A DNA stretch of 64,000 nucleotides from Macrothele yani (lineage: Eukaryota; Arthropoda; Arachnida; Araneae; Macrothelidae). Location: positions 35,111,501 to 35,175,500 of the forward strand of contig CM077011.1 of assembly GCA_039090855.1 (NCBI GenBank), written 5' to 3'. Under the pieces are notes generated by a model. It was given only the letters and a program-made list of their open reading frames with translations, did not search any database and had not been told where the DNA came from. The position numbers were made by a program, and so were the translations under genes. This document shows, piece after piece, positions 21,501 to 32,849 of this stretch; within the stretch, counting starts at the first letter, position 1, and each line of letters begins with the position of its first letter.

Positions 21501-21690
21501 ACGACAATAACGCCCAAGGCCTCCCGAAACGCCTGTTTAGAATGAGTGAGATTTTTTACCTCCACCTGTTTGAATTTGAATGGCCTCTGTGGGATTAACA
21601 GAAATCACTCTCAATTACCATTGCTGCAATTAAAAAATAAATGAAGCAGGAATTGGTTTCTTCCGAGGCGATATCATTCACTCTCGGGGA

Positions 21691-21713
21691 TTTTTTTTTT
21701 TTTGTCTGTTTGG

Positions 21714-21747
<34 letters not shown>

Positions 21748-22162
21748 GTTGGAGGTTTAACGACCACCGTGAGCAACTCAATGGGCTATAAGCAGTCGCC
21801 CGTCCCTAATTTAGGGTCACTGGTTCCAGGGAAGGGAGAGAGCCAGTGCCGTAAGACAAACCCAACATCCATGCCTCACCGGGATTCGAACCCGGACCCC
21901 TTCGGACGAATGATCAAAGGCCAACGCCTTAGACCACTGCGCCACCGGGGCGGCGTTTGGAGGTTTAACGACCACCGTGAGCAACTCAATGGGCTATCAG
22001 CAGTCGCCCGTCCCTAATTTAGGGTCACTGGTTCCAGGGAAGGGAGAGAGCCAGTGCCATAAGACAAACACAACATCCATGCCTCACCGGGATTCGAACC
22101 CGGACCCCGTTCGGACGAATGATCAGAGGCCATCGCTTAGACCACTGCGCCACCGGGGCGGC
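21691..22162 (-). mobile_element. SINE family 1, outer copy of a nested pair
   Basis: The body (21955-22162) and its poly-A tail (21691-21707, as T) are separated by a younger copy. The duplication cactctcgggga at 21679-21690 and 22162-22173 bounds the whole block. The A box, B box and family body are intact. Confidence 0.93.
21717..21954 (-). mobile_element. SINE family 1, inner copy
   Basis: Inserted into the 3' end of the outer copy. Its own duplication is gtttggagg at 21708-21716 and 21955-21963. It has a long T tract (poly-A tail on the minus strand), B box ggattcgaacccgg as read on the plus strand, and gccaccggggcggc at its 5' end. Confidence 0.95.
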
Positions 22163-22179
22163 ACTCTCGGGGAATCGCA

Positions 22180-23460
22180 TCTGTTCTCTGTGGAAAAATG
22201 CAGAGATTGCCCCCGGGAAACTTCAGGAACTCAATGCATATCAAGCCTACAGATCGGAAGTTTCGCAAGGTGAACCACTAGTAATGCTTCTTTTGTTGAC
22301 CTGTAAAAGTTGAAAAGAAATTCCAAAAGTAGCAAAATACAGTTTGGGGAGTTATAGAGTCACTATGACTTTTCAAAACTTTTATTTTGTCATAGTCACT
22401 AGGAAGCCACACAAGATTTTAGAGTCCTGGTCATTAAAGTTTTAATTAATGCTATGAAACAGTGTCGTATTAGTCCTAGGAAAATTGCAAAATATCCTAG
22501 ACTTTCAAACCGTTTCATAACATGGTTGTTTATTATGATGTTCCTTTGAGTCCTGAAAAGTGGAAAAAGTTTTGAAGTTGTTCATTTGTTTCCAAAGGTC
22601 AACTCGTTCCTCTCTTTATTCAGCGAAAGAAATTTATGCACATTTTTAACTTAAGAAAACTCTAAAGAGGTCAGTGAAATCGAATGAAGCTGAAAAATTT
22701 TCCATCACACTACTCGTACATTAATTCCATCAGGTTTCGCAAACGTACACTGCAAAAACTTTCTGCAAACACTCCTATATCTTAAATTTGAATTTAAAAT
22801 TTATATTAACTAAAATTCGACGAAGTATTTCAAGCGCTGAGCAATGCACTTGCAACGAATCTCATTAACTTCTGTAAAAATCATTCCATCTTCGCCTCTG
22901 CATGGGAGAAAATAAGATATTCTTTCGACGAGAAGGATAATAATTAATTACAGGCGCAGCTGTTTTTGCCAGCACCATTACAAACGAATCGCGAAAATTC
23001 ATGTAATTTGACAACTGAATGCCAAAGTTATGTACTGAGAAAACTGCCTTACGCAGAAAAATAAAATTTGCAGAAAGCTGTCCTCGGTCTAAGCACAAAA
23101 TCTGAAATTTTTCTGCTATTTTTCTAAATATTTATTCGGGGCAATAATTAATTCTCTTTCCTGGAAATAAGTAGTTTACGAGCCACAAACTGCCAGAATT
23201 AAAGCGAGCCATAAATAGATAAATTTTATTGTAACATTCGAATCTTCTAATGAGCGCCAAGAAAGATATCTCGACGAAACATATGTGAGATATAATTCAA
23301 GATTTATTTCATGAATTTTATCAAATAATTTCACATGCGAAATAATGTTTCAGATGTTTTTAATGGACGCATAATGAGTGACAACAACCAGCTGATATCG
23401 GGATGTAAGTTATATTTGTATAAATGTGTTTTCATGTTGTTAAAAGGTGTACTGCACAAT
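22180..23460. other. No gene seen
   Basis: AT-rich sequence without recognisable coding, RNA or repeat structure. A (GTTT)n run follows at about 23464-23500. Confidence 0.55.
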
Positions 23461-23505
23461 ACATTTTTGTTTGTTTGTTTGTTTGCTTGTTTGTTTATTT
23501 CGACG

Positions 23506-23737
23506 TTTTTTTTTTTTTTTTTTTTTTGATTGGAGGTTTAACGACCGCCGTGAGCAACTCAATGGGCTATAAGCAGTCGCCCGTCCCTAATTTAGGGTCA
23601 CTGGTTCCAGGGAAGGGAGAGAGCCAGTGCCGTAAGACAAACACAACATCCATGCCCGACCGGGATTCGAACCCGGACCCCTTACGGACGAATGATCAGA
23701 CGCCAACGCCTTAGACCACTGCGCCACCGGGGCGGCA
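23506..23737 (-). mobile_element. SINE family 1, copy 3
   Basis: Full length, with a T tract on its left and target duplication tatttcgacg at 23496-23505 and 23738-23747. It landed in the 3' end of an older SINE, whose remnant (gtttaacgaccaacatgagc, about 23746-23790) continues on the right. Confidence 0.93.
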
Positions 23738-24024
23738 TATTTCGACGTTTAACGACCAACATGAGCAACTCGAGGGCTATAGGACCATCAGCAGCAGAAC
23801 CCGCTTATAACGAGGAGCTCGTGGCCGATGGAAACAAAGTATCGAGTGAAAAATTCCCTTCATTCCCAACAAAAATGAAGTTCAAAGCTGGCTCCTCGGT
23901 CTCAAAAATAAAAAAAATAAAAACTTGCTAATCTTGGTAACAATTGATGACATATCTATTTCTGGACTTAATGAACTACAAATATCTCAAAATTATAGAG
24001 TTTTACTAAGGAATAAAATAATAG

Positions 24025-24600
24025 TTACATGTCAGATTTTCGGGTAGTACCCCTATCCTTCCTCAGGACTACATTAGGTGTTGCCATTCATGTGGTAAAT
24101 TCCAACTTTTCAAATCATTTAATATTGTACCTCTTCTCTCTATTTGCAAGTCCTTCTGCTAATTTTCTTTTGAAAAAGAAAAGTGAGGTTGATGTGTCAG
24201 AACTTCTACGTATGTTGACCCATTATTAGTTTATCGGTATTCGTCATGATAATGTTCCAAAATAGGCCCATATGGTTAGAGATGTTCAAAATACAAAACA
24301 TTAAATTACTCTGGAACACTGTAGAAGTCCTGACATATTAACAGCATTTTTTTCAAAAGAAAATTGGCAAAAGGACTGGAAATAGGGAGAAGAGGTACAG
24401 CATTAAATGACTTGAAAGGCTGGAATTTACCTCTTGAATGGCAACACCTACGATGCAGTCCTGAGGAAAGGGGGGGGGGACTACCCAAAAGTTTGACACA
24501 CAAATATCCTTTTATTCCTTTGCTAACCTTGTTTTGGAAAATGCGTGCGCATATTTTGGAACATTATCACGAGCACCGGTAAACTTCTAACAGGGCACCA
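24025..24600. repeat. Two unknown repeat copies in opposite orientation
   Basis: Segment A (about 24025-24215, with tcctcaggact and cttttgaaaaag) is the reverse complement of 24318-24500. Segment B (about 24225-24270, with gataatgttccaaaata) is the reverse complement of about 24535-24590. The order is A, B, A', B'. No family is recognised, although weak open frames exist in both. Confidence 0.75.
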
Positions 24601-24930
24601 TATTCAGAATTTCTTAAAGACAAAACGAAACCGCCAACATACAGCTGTTGTAACAGTGGCGACAATTCGAAATCTCAAGTTCTAGGTTTTGAATTTCACA
24701 TCCACCTTACACAGCCCAGATCTCTGTAACCAGGGCATCATAAATTCAACAGGATTAAACCGTAATGCCCATTTTGAATATGGTGAATTTGAATCATCTT
24801 CTCTTCCCTTAGGGTTAATTATGAGATGGCCCCTCTTTACCCCAAAAGCAGCTGCGTCCAGTACGAAGATGTCGTCGAGTTCGAATTTATGGCCTTTTAT
24901 TGCTATGTGAGGGAGAAAGTGGAAAATGAT
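24600..24930. other. No gene seen
   Basis: Nothing recognisable. Confidence 0.5.
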
Positions 24931-25470
24931 TTTTGAGGGATCAGAGAGAAGGCAGTTAAGGAACTTCCGAGCTTTCTGACAAGAGCCGGGGAAGATAGTT
25001 ACAGGGGGCAGCGCATTTAGCCGAAAGCAGGAATGTCAAAAAGCAAAAGGGGTCGGTTGGAAGCGGAGAGAGTGGGCAGTCGGTACCGATTTTTCTCCTC
25101 AGGGTGGAATAGAGATGGGGATCGAGGAAAATGCTGCTGTAAAAAGAGAATGCAGAAAACGGGAAGCGAAAACTTAGAGCCTAATTGTGTACCAATAAGG
25201 AAATGCGGATTCCCGAGTGAATATTACTATTGGAATCGCAGAACACAGCTGGAAAGTTCTTCCCCATAACTTCACAGAATAAACTTATTCTTCACTGCAA
25301 AAGAAAGAATCTTAAGTTTAACAGATGTTTTATTCATTTGTTTCATCATCGGGAAATAACACAGGTTAGACCCCGAAACTTTGAAATTCTCTAGAAGCGA
25401 AGGTCCAACGAACCCTTCACACAGGGAATTGAAATACAATTCAGCAGGAAGCCCTGTAACATCTATCAGT
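24930..25470 (+). repeat. Dispersed repeat R2, copy 1
   Basis: The segment aligns in patches with 34255-34775, sharing gagagaaggca, ggaaaatgctg, ttcacacagg-a-tg and agccctgtaac in the same order and spacing. Divergence is high. Its nature is unknown. Confidence 0.6.
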
Positions 25471-25579
25471 AGTTTTATCCTCATCCACCTTACAGTCCAA
25501 ATCTCGCTGCGGTTTTTATCCCTTTGGTCAGCTTACAGAAACATTGCGTAGTAGGTGTTGAATGAAGTTATTCATACTA

Positions 25580-25925
25580 GAGCTGAGTTTGGGCTCAATT
25601 TACGGAGCCTGATGTATATAAGCCCGAGCCCGAATTTTATCTTGCATCTTGCAAGATAGAGCCCGGGCCCGAACGAGTTCGAAAACTGGCTAGCCCGTTC
25701 AACCATTGATAAAAAAAAAATCTCCTTTTCCACACTTCCACTGTCTCTTCCTCCTGCAATTAACCAACAGATTTCTCAAATGAGGAGTACGGGAGGGACC
25801 TCTATCTATTTATACAGTGTAACTGTACGATTTTCTTTGACCGTTTGTTTCCACCTGAAGTACTTCGGGCGGCAGGGCATCCAAAATGATCTGGAGGTGC
25901 TGCCATTATATGTTGCTCAAACAAG
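25580..25925 (-). mobile_element. Partial hAT element, inverted relative to its neighbour
   Basis: The sequence tagagctgag... with cccgaattttat and ctccttttccacacttcca is the reverse complement of the right part of the hAT element at 26029-27289 over about 340 bp. The other end is missing. A short MITE-like end (gcgcccataaggggg, 25927-25945) and a fragment of a SINE head (about 25963-25986) follow. Confidence 0.8.
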
Positions 25926-26343
25926 AGCGCCCATAAGGGGGAGCAGGGAGGGGGGCTCGCTTAGATCACGGCGCCACCTGGGGCGGCTCGTACGACCTTC
26001 CTACTGTTCCGCACCAGCACCTGGGTGTCAGAGCTGAGATGGTGTCAGAGCTGAGATGGGGTCAGCCCGAAATAGAGCCCGGGTCCGAATCGGGCTCGGA
26101 CTGTAAAACATTTAATGCGGTTCGGGCTCGGGCTCTTAGAGAGATGGAGAGCGAGATAATTTTTTTTATATATAAATGTGATTTTACATGATTTAGCAAA
26201 TGAGGCACTTTATAGTTGGAAAAGCGAATTCTTCGGGAACTGGTTCTGGTTGGGGAGCGGCATTCGAGATGGCTATTTATTCCGGGCTTGGGCAGAAAAC
26301 GCCATAGGCCGCGCATTACTGTGTTTCTGCAGAGAAGAAAAAG

Positions 26344-26564
26344 TTTTTTTTTTTTTTTTTTTTATTGGAGGTTTAACGACCACCGTGAGCAACTCAAATG
26401 GGCTATAAGCAGTCGCCCGTCCCTAATTTAGGGTCACTGGTTCCAGGGAAGGGAGAGAGCCAGGACCATAAGACAAACACAACATCCATGCCTCACCGGG
26501 ATTCGAACCCGGACCCCTTACGGACGAATGATCAGAGGCCAACGCCTTAGACCACTGCGCCACC
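26344..26564 (-). mobile_element. SINE family 1, copy 4
   Basis: Nearly full length, with the head trimmed by about eight bases. Flanked by gaaaaag at 26337-26343 and 26565-26571. Poly-A tail present as T tract. Confidence 0.92.
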
Positions 26565-26783
26565 GAAAAAGCTTTTTCAATAACTATAAATATTGGATAG
26601 TTGGTAGCATGCCGACGATCATTTACCCTTGATCTCCACGCAGTAGCTTCCTGCAAATTCTATTTAGCAACGTACATATTACAGCGTATTATGGCACGAT
26701 AATATTAGCATTATTTCAGCAACATACAATTGCAGTACCGCCCGATAATTTTGAATGCCCAGCCGCACCAAGCACTTCAGGTG

Positions 26784-27018
26784 TTTTTTTTTTTTTTTTT
26801 TTTTTATTGGAGGTTTAACGACCACCGTGAGCAACTAAATGGGCTATAAGCAGTCGCCCGTCCCTAATTTAGGGTCACTGGTTCCAGGGAAGGGAGAGAG
26901 CCAGTGCCGTAAGACAAACACAACATCCATGCCTGATCGGGATTCGAACCTGTACCCCTTACGGACGAATGATCAGAGGCCAACGCCTTAGACCACTGCG
27001 CCACCGGGGGGGGGGGGC
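26784..27018 (-). mobile_element. SINE family 1, copy 5
   Basis: Full length. The target duplication gcacttcaggtg lies at 26772-26783 and 27019-27030. The 5' end has expanded into a run of about 12 G. Confidence 0.93.
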
Positions 27019-27289
27019 GCACTTCAGGTGTAAACGAACGTTCAAATAAATTTGCACCGCTTCACTATAAAAATAGATAGAGGTCCCTTCCCCATTTGAG
27101 AAATTCGTTGGTTAACTGCAGGAGGAGGAGACACTGGAAGTGTGGAAAAGGAGATGTGTTTTACTAATAGTTGAACAGGTTAGCCAGTTTTCGGGCTCGT
27201 TCGGAGCCGAGCTCTATCTAGCAATATAAAATTCGGGCTGATAATCCAAGGGCTTGGACGGGCTCGGTCTTATCCTGAACTCAGCTCTA

Positions 27290-27720
27290 CTGGGTGTAAC
27301 ATACTCTTAAATCTAGAATTGATGTCGTCTGCGCGTGTCTTAATCTAAACACCTGTCACGCTTTTATATTGTTTAAGAATTGAAATTTCAGTTAGAATCA
27401 CTTCTCATTTCGTTTAGGGTCAGCTACTTTCCGATGAAGCCTCTAGTCTGGCCTGCATGTAGTTCTTACATATTTACGCCAATAAACGGATTTCTCTTTA
27501 CAAATATTTTTCCTTGGAGTATTCGACCCAGTTTTCGGCAAGTCCTTTAATTAATCCCAGTGAATACTGAGCATGCGCGAAAAAACTTGTGCCGTGAACA
27601 GCGATGCCGTCGATACGTGACGTCAGCAATATTTCAGCTTTTGGGCTAGCTGTCAGATGTGTGCAATCTCTGCTACCAACGTTTACCACAATCAAAGTTT
27701 TATTATATATCGACTATAGT
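27290..27720. other. No gene seen
   Basis: Unassigned sequence between the hAT element and the next SINE. Confidence 0.5.
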
Positions 27721-27723
27721 TTC

Positions 27724-27893
27724 GCACGCCGCAATGGTGTAAGTGTTGGCTTATTATCATTCGTCCGTGAAGGGTGCGGGTTCGAATCCCGGTGAGGCAT
27801 GGATGTTGTGTTTATCTTACGGCACTGGCTCTCTCCCTTCCCCGGAGCCAGCGTGGCCCTAAAATAGGAACGGGCGAGTGCTTATAGCCCATG
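27724..27893 (+). mobile_element. SINE family 1, copy 6, 3'-truncated
   Basis: The head with B box ggttcgaatcccgg and the family body run to gcttatagcccat. The sequence then switches directly into the THAP-associated repeat (ggaccttattcacc). The last 30-40 bp and tail are missing. Confidence 0.9.
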
Positions 27894-28233
27894 GACCTTA
27901 TTCACCTTGCATTGCATCATGGGAAAGCCTTTTCGTGGCCGAGGACCAACAAGAGTTTGTTTACATGCGTTTTCCCATTGCTTAACATGGCGTTACGTTG
28001 CAAGGGTTCAGGAAAAACGCGATTTTCGTAAATTTATTAACGACATGTATAACTTTTGCTCATCGTATGGTTGTGCTAATAAATCCTGCAACCTAAATTG
28101 TGTATACGAAAGAAAAGCATGCTTTAATTTTCCGCTGAAAAAGACGAAATTATTAAGGGAATGGCTGTGTAAAATGAAACGCGGTGATTTGACTCGCGCC
28201 TTTCAAATCTCTGCTGTCTGCGGTTACCAATAG
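27894..28233 (+). pseudogene. THAP zinc-finger fragment, truncated by a minisatellite
   Basis: An ATG at 28045 opens MYNFCSSYGCANKS, with a Cys-x4-Cys pair as in the first half of a C2CH THAP finger. It continues with FNFPLKKTKLLREWLCKMKR, the region that normally precedes the Cys-x-x-His pair. The frame then runs into a 52-bp tandem repeat and stops at 28231, so the second zinc pair and the rest of the protein are absent. THAP proteins are DNA-binding factors or P-element-like transposases. A homologous, more decayed copy is at 19860-20455 in opposite orientation. This one keeps better N-terminal ligands but is truncated. Confidence 0.85.
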
Positions 28234-28625
28234 ACAGTTTTTGACTCGCGCCTGTCAAATCTCTGCTGTCTGCGGTTACCAATAGACAGTTTTTGACTCA
28301 CGCCTGCCAAATCTCTGCTGTCTGCGGTTACCAATAGACAGTTTTTGACTCGCACCTTTGAAATCTCTGCTGTCTGCGGTTACCAATAGACAGTTTTTGA
28401 CTCGCACCTTTGAAATCTCTGCTGTCTGTGGTTACCAATAGACAGTTTTTGACTCGCGCCTTTCAAATCTCTGCTGTCTGCGGTTACCAACAGACTGTGT
28501 TTGACTTGCGCCTTTCAAGTCTCTGCTGTCTGCGATTACCAATAGACAGTTTTTGATTCGCGCCTTTCAAATCTCTGCTGTCTGCGGTTACCAATAGACT
28601 GTGTTTGACTCGCGCCTTTCAAATT
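28190..28625 (+). repeat. 52-bp minisatellite derived from THAP coding sequence
   Basis: About eight units of 52 bp, each with gactcgcgcctttcaaatct and gcggttaccaatagacagtt. The first unit is in frame with the THAP fragment, and its start matches the corresponding part of the other THAP copy. Confidence 0.93.
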
Positions 28626-28790
28626 TCAAGCGCTCACTGTCACAAACAATTGCGACATTACGGTGGTTTAAAATTTCTACATTTGATGTAGATAACAAAC
28701 ATATTCGCACTTGAAGCATTTATGGAGATTATAAAGTTTTTTAACTTTCTGCGCAGGAACCAAAACCTTTTCTCTCATCAGAATCATCTC

Positions 28791-28838
28791 TTCAATAATA
28801 AGGAAGGTGGTAAAAATACCACCTTCCTTATTATTGAA
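28791..28838. repeat. Perfect 22-bp hairpin
   Basis: ttcaataataaggaaggtgg and its exact complement surround a four-base A loop. No direct flanking repeat was found. The long perfect stem is not followed by any RNA-gene signal. Confidence 0.9.
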
Positions 28839-28839
28839 A

Positions 28840-30240
28840 CGCTTCCTTTCTCGACTCACTAGAATGACAAAAGTGTTGAAATAATGAACTTCGCAACGTT
28901 TTGCCATTTCAGCGGCGAGGCAGCCCACAATGGATAGAAACTGAGGCGGCGGAAACAATGAAGAACATTTTTCGAAGGAAATTTGCTCCACAGTTTATAA
29001 CTGAATACGGATTAAGGATGTAATTGAAACCTAATCCGAAAATACGTCTGCATTATTCAGTTTCAATTACTGAGATCGGAATCAACTTGCTTTGAGCTCT
29101 GCGTATTCAATTAACATCAGTGCCGTCTTAGAGCTGAAAATAATTCTCTACAGGCACGTAAGGTTATACAGGAATATGTTTTCGAGGACCAAATTTCCAG
29201 TTTCATTTTCTGAAGGAACTTGCACACTATCTCGCTCGCCTCTAATACAAAACGTGGGATTTATTTTGCATGTATTTTCTGCAAAACTATGTGAGGCTAT
29301 TAGAGTTCCTTAATTATTTTTGCGAAGACAAACAGAAAAAGGAAACGACGCCATTTTCCTCTCTCGTTATTGCAAAGTTCGAATGGAGTTCATTCTTCTC
29401 TGAGTGGAAAACAAACGTTTCAAGTAACAGTGAAAATGTAATTAAAATAAGTTACGTCTTTAAGTGGCAATAAAATTAAATTTTAGGAAGAATAAAAGGA
29501 GCAACTGATGCCGCTGTTCATTGAATCCGCAGATGGGTGAATAATAATGTTGTTAAAAGGGAACAACGCTTATCGCGCAATGAGAAACCTTTTCTCTTGA
29601 CGTTACCATGGCAAAACGGAACCTCAGCAGCCTGCCGTCTTTCCTGAGCAGTACTACCAATCAGAGTTCTTAAAATCACTAAACAGCGATATAAACGTGC
29701 GGAATATAACCCAAGTACAGAAGGAAATAAGTAAACATTTTTTTCAAAAATGTTTACTTGCAAGAAGTTATTAAAGAAATCACTCAAAGAGAAGTCTTCT
29801 TTAGGCATTACTGGATTTCAGTCTGATTTGTAGTTACGGATTTTCTAAGCTTTTTTATTTCCTTTAACTCAGCGCAATTGCATTTCGCGGTACAGGAAGT
29901 GCAAGACAACGCAGTTTGTGGGAAATTAAATTACACAAAGTAAGTAGTAGGACATGTATATCTTGTGACGTATATTCTAAATTAACTTTCCTTTTTAGTT
30001 TCTTTACCTATGTAAATCTTGAGTTTATTATCAGTTATTTTACACATACATACATACATACATACATATCATTAAGCTGTTCTCTGAGATTCAGAGGTTA
30101 GCTCCAAAAAGAAATACAACTTCCAGATATTTTTACCTATTGTTGTCGTATCAAACTTCTCCATTTACATCGATCTCGACACACAACTCGTGCTTCACTG
30201 ATATCCATTATAAGCCGCACACAAGATCTTTTATACTTCA
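28840..30240. other. No gene seen; one hairpin and a catacata microsatellite
   Basis: A 14-bp hairpin (aagtaaacattttt) lies at 29729-29759 and a (CATA)n run at about 30046-30070. Open frames in this stretch show no recognised domain. Confidence 0.55.
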
Positions 30241-30245
30241 TACTC

Positions 30246-31037
30246 ATGAGTGAGGTGATTGAGGAGATGAATAAGTATAGACTGGATGTGCTGTGTGTAA
30301 GTGAAACCAAAAAGAAGGAAATTGGGGTAGAAGAAGTGAATGGCACGGTGAGTGTGTGGTCTGGAGTATTGGATAGTATGAGAGGACAGGCTGGTGTAGG
30401 TGTGATTTTAAGTGAAAAGACGAATAACAACTTGATTCACTATAGTTGCATAAGTGAGAGAATTCTCTGGATTCGTTTGAAAGTGAAACTTCAGAGAATT
30501 GTAATTGTTGTAGTGTATGCTCCTTGTGACTAGGAACCTTCTGATAAGAAAGAAGATTTCTGGAATGAGCTAAAAGCTGTTTTGAGCCAGTTTGGTGCTA
30601 AAGAAAAAGATATAATAGCAGGGGATTTCAATGCTAGAGTAGGTGTGCAGAATGCAATTTCTGACAATGTTCTGGGTAAGTTTAATGATCCTTGTGTGAA
30701 TGATAATGGTGAAAGATTAATTGACCTCTGCATTGAGAATGGTTTGTGTGTATCTAATACATTTTTCAACCACAAGTATATCCACACATATACTTGGTAA
30801 AATCGTACTCTTGGTCAAAAGAGTGTGATAGATTTTGTTGTGTACGATCAGCGTTTGAAACACTTAGTTGTTGACACCCGTGTGATGAGAGGTGCAGATG
30901 TTGGTTCTGATCATTACTTGGTAGTGTCACGAGTGAAACTTAATGTTGGTTGGAGGAAAAGGAATAGGAAGAGACCCAGGATAGAAAGAATAAAGGTTGA
31001 TAGGCTCCTTCAAGATCATCAGCGGTATTTAACGTAA
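30246..31037 (+). pseudogene. RTE-like endonuclease domain (APE type), fragment
   Basis: A single reading frame with two in-frame stops (30531 and 30798) encodes most of an apurinic-like endonuclease, which nicks target DNA for reverse transcription. Visible blocks are KYRLDVLCVSETKKKE (catalytic Glu region), GAGVGVILSEK-like sequence, VVVYAPCD and IIAGDFNARVG (Asp/Asn). These are followed by DNGERLIDLCIENGL, then KSVIDFVVYD near 30820-30845 and VGSDHYLVVSRVKL (Asp-His) near 30900-30940. The N-terminal 20-30 residues and the whole reverse transcriptase are missing. It probably belongs to the same kind of element as the copies at 5.4 and 11.7 kb, but no shared segment proves it. Confidence 0.88.
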
Positions 31038-31039
31038 AT

Positions 31040-31630
31040 CTTTTCTCTCAAACGAATACGTTTGGCAACACAATTGAGGTTGAATGCACGTGACGTATAC
31101 CTAAATTGATAAGATCGAGAGATAAAAACGACGACTAATCTGTTGCTGAGCGAGCGTTGGGTTGTAAACTGATTATTGAAAAGAGTGTGTAAACTGATTA
31201 TTGAAAAGAGCGTTGTGTTAAGAGTTGTGTGGTGTGCGGAGAGTTTAGTGCAATATGCTATGTTACGATGTGTTTGCTACATCCTGAATAAAGCCTCTTT
31301 TCCGTAAGTTTGACTTCTGTTGTTTACATTTTTCGTCTGGCCGTTAAGGTTTAATTTTAGGAACTACTGTATTTCTTCGTATAGTGATGTTTTAAATTAA
31401 CGTAGAAGTAAGACAAGACTTCTACGTTATAATCTCTATTTTAACTTTCCTTCTGAGTTTTTGTCTCTTATGTAAATTTAGTTACTTCTTAGATTTTTCT
31501 TCTAAACGGCATATCGCTTTCCAGAAATCCTTGTACGTTTTGGAAAAGCAGGCAGTGAGTCAAATGTATTGGGTCGTAGAAAAGTAATGTTTCCAAATGC
31601 AAGGCAACAGAAAAGTGCTAATTATCATAT
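31040..31630. other. Unassigned; possible LTR-like stretch and a hairpin
   Basis: A 22-bp direct repeat (gtaaactgattattgaaaag twice, about 31170-31210) and a polyadenylation signal aataaag near 31287 give this an LTR-like look, but I cannot define TG/CA ends. A hairpin (aacgtagaagt) is at 31399-31428. Confidence 0.3.
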
Positions 31631-31631
31631 A

Positions 31632-32840
31632 CACTGAAGAGCAATTGAATTAGAGATACCTGTCTAGTAACGTGTAGCACAACCTTTCGCCCTGATGACG
31701 GCGGCGATTCGTCTCGGCATGGACTCGAAAAGACATCGGAAGCGATGGGAAGCCATACAGATCCATGACCCCTGAACAAGCTCCCACAGTTCACGAAGAT
31801 TTGGTGGAGGGGGTTCAGAGCCTCGAACAACTCTCTCGATGGCATCCCAGATGTGCTCGATGGGATTGAGGTCCGGTGACCTAGCTAGACTAGGAAGCGA
31901 GGTCACGTCGGTGGAGTGTTCATCCAACCATTCGGATGCAATTCGAGAGCTGCATTGTCTTGTTGCAGGATGAGGTCCCCAGTGGGATGTTGAAGACGCA
32001 CAAACGGGAGCAAATGGTCGTCCAGGATATCCCGGTAACGTTCACCTGTGTGGAACGATGTCACGCGTACCAGGTGTCCCATTTCAGTCCACGTAAACAA
32101 TCCCCAGACGAGAATGCCACCCCCACCAGCTTGAAGAGTACCCTGCTGGCAAGAAGGATCCATTGCTTCATGTGGTTTGCGCCGTACTCGTATCCTGCCA
32201 TCCGCATGTACCAACGTGAATCTCGACTCATCAGTCCAGGTAACATTTTCCCATATATCTAGGATCCAGTGGCAATATTCCCGCGCGCATGCTAATCTTT
32301 GCACCCTGTGATGTGCGGTCAGCTGCGGTAACCTCGTGGACGATGGCTCCTGTACCCCATAGCGAGAAGATGGTTCTGAATGGTGTGGCTGCTTACACGA
32401 TTTTGTGCACCAGCGTTAAAATACGCAGTGATTTCTTGCACTGTGGCCCGTCTATCCGCTGTTACAATGCGAGCTAGCCGACGATGACCCCGCTCATCCA
32501 CACGCTGTTGTCCACGGCAGTTGACCCTTGCAAGGATGGTTTTACCGGATTCGATGTACTCACGGTGCACCCGTGACACAGTAGCTCGTGAAAATCCCAA
32601 TGCCTGCCCGACTTCCGAGATGGAGTGACCCATTCTTCGGGCCCCGACAACTTGCGCACGATCAAATGCTCTTAGATCCTTCGTCTTACCCATAGTGCGT
32701 CCGATTCGTACTGATTCCCGTCGCATCACTCCTTATATTGTTGGATCGCTGCATAAGTCATATCGTTTCCGTTTACAGGGCGGCCCACAGCGCTACATTT
32801 GCATAACGCCAGCTGTCTCTAATTCAATTGCTCGTCAGTG
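31632..32840 (-). mobile_element. Tc1 family B, copy 2
   Basis: Termini cactgaagagcaattgaatt and, inverted, cactgacgagcaattgaatt lie between TA dinucleotides. 1209 bp. It lies immediately 3' of the mariner at 32.9-33.8 kb. Confidence 0.93.
31664..32693 (-). pseudogene. Tc1 family B transposase, copy 2
   Basis: The minus strand opens MGKTKDLRAFDRAQVVG at 32693, followed by the helix-turn-helix (MGHSISEVGQALGFSRATVS) and a second basic half up to about 32320. The catalytic blocks are WTDESRF near 32220-32240, ILQQDNAALE near 31945-31975 and LNPIEHIWDAIE near 31840-31870. They lie in two further frames, so at least two shifts separate the DNA-binding, first-Asp and Glu parts. The N-terminal 136 codons are open, the longest uninterrupted N-terminus among the three copies. 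Confidence 0.9.
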
Positions 32841-32849
32841 TATATATAT

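Larger units (their letters stand above)
26029..27289. mobile_element. Non-autonomous hAT element containing two SINEs
   Basis: The termini are cagagctgag and, inverted, tagagctgag. The perfect 8-bp duplication ctgggtgt lies at 26021-26028 and 27290-27297. The left terminus is duplicated (gtcagagctgagatgg twice). Both subterminal regions carry cgggctcgg-type repeats. Two SINEs at 26344 and 26784 inflate its length. No transposase. Confidence 0.93.

Noticed and set aside
28190..28625. CRISPR-like array
   Set aside because: Head-to-tail 52-bp units with no spacers. It is a minisatellite.
31040..31330. Solo LTR
   Set aside because: An aataaa and direct repeats are present, but no TG/CA ends, 4-6 bp duplication or second copy could be identified.
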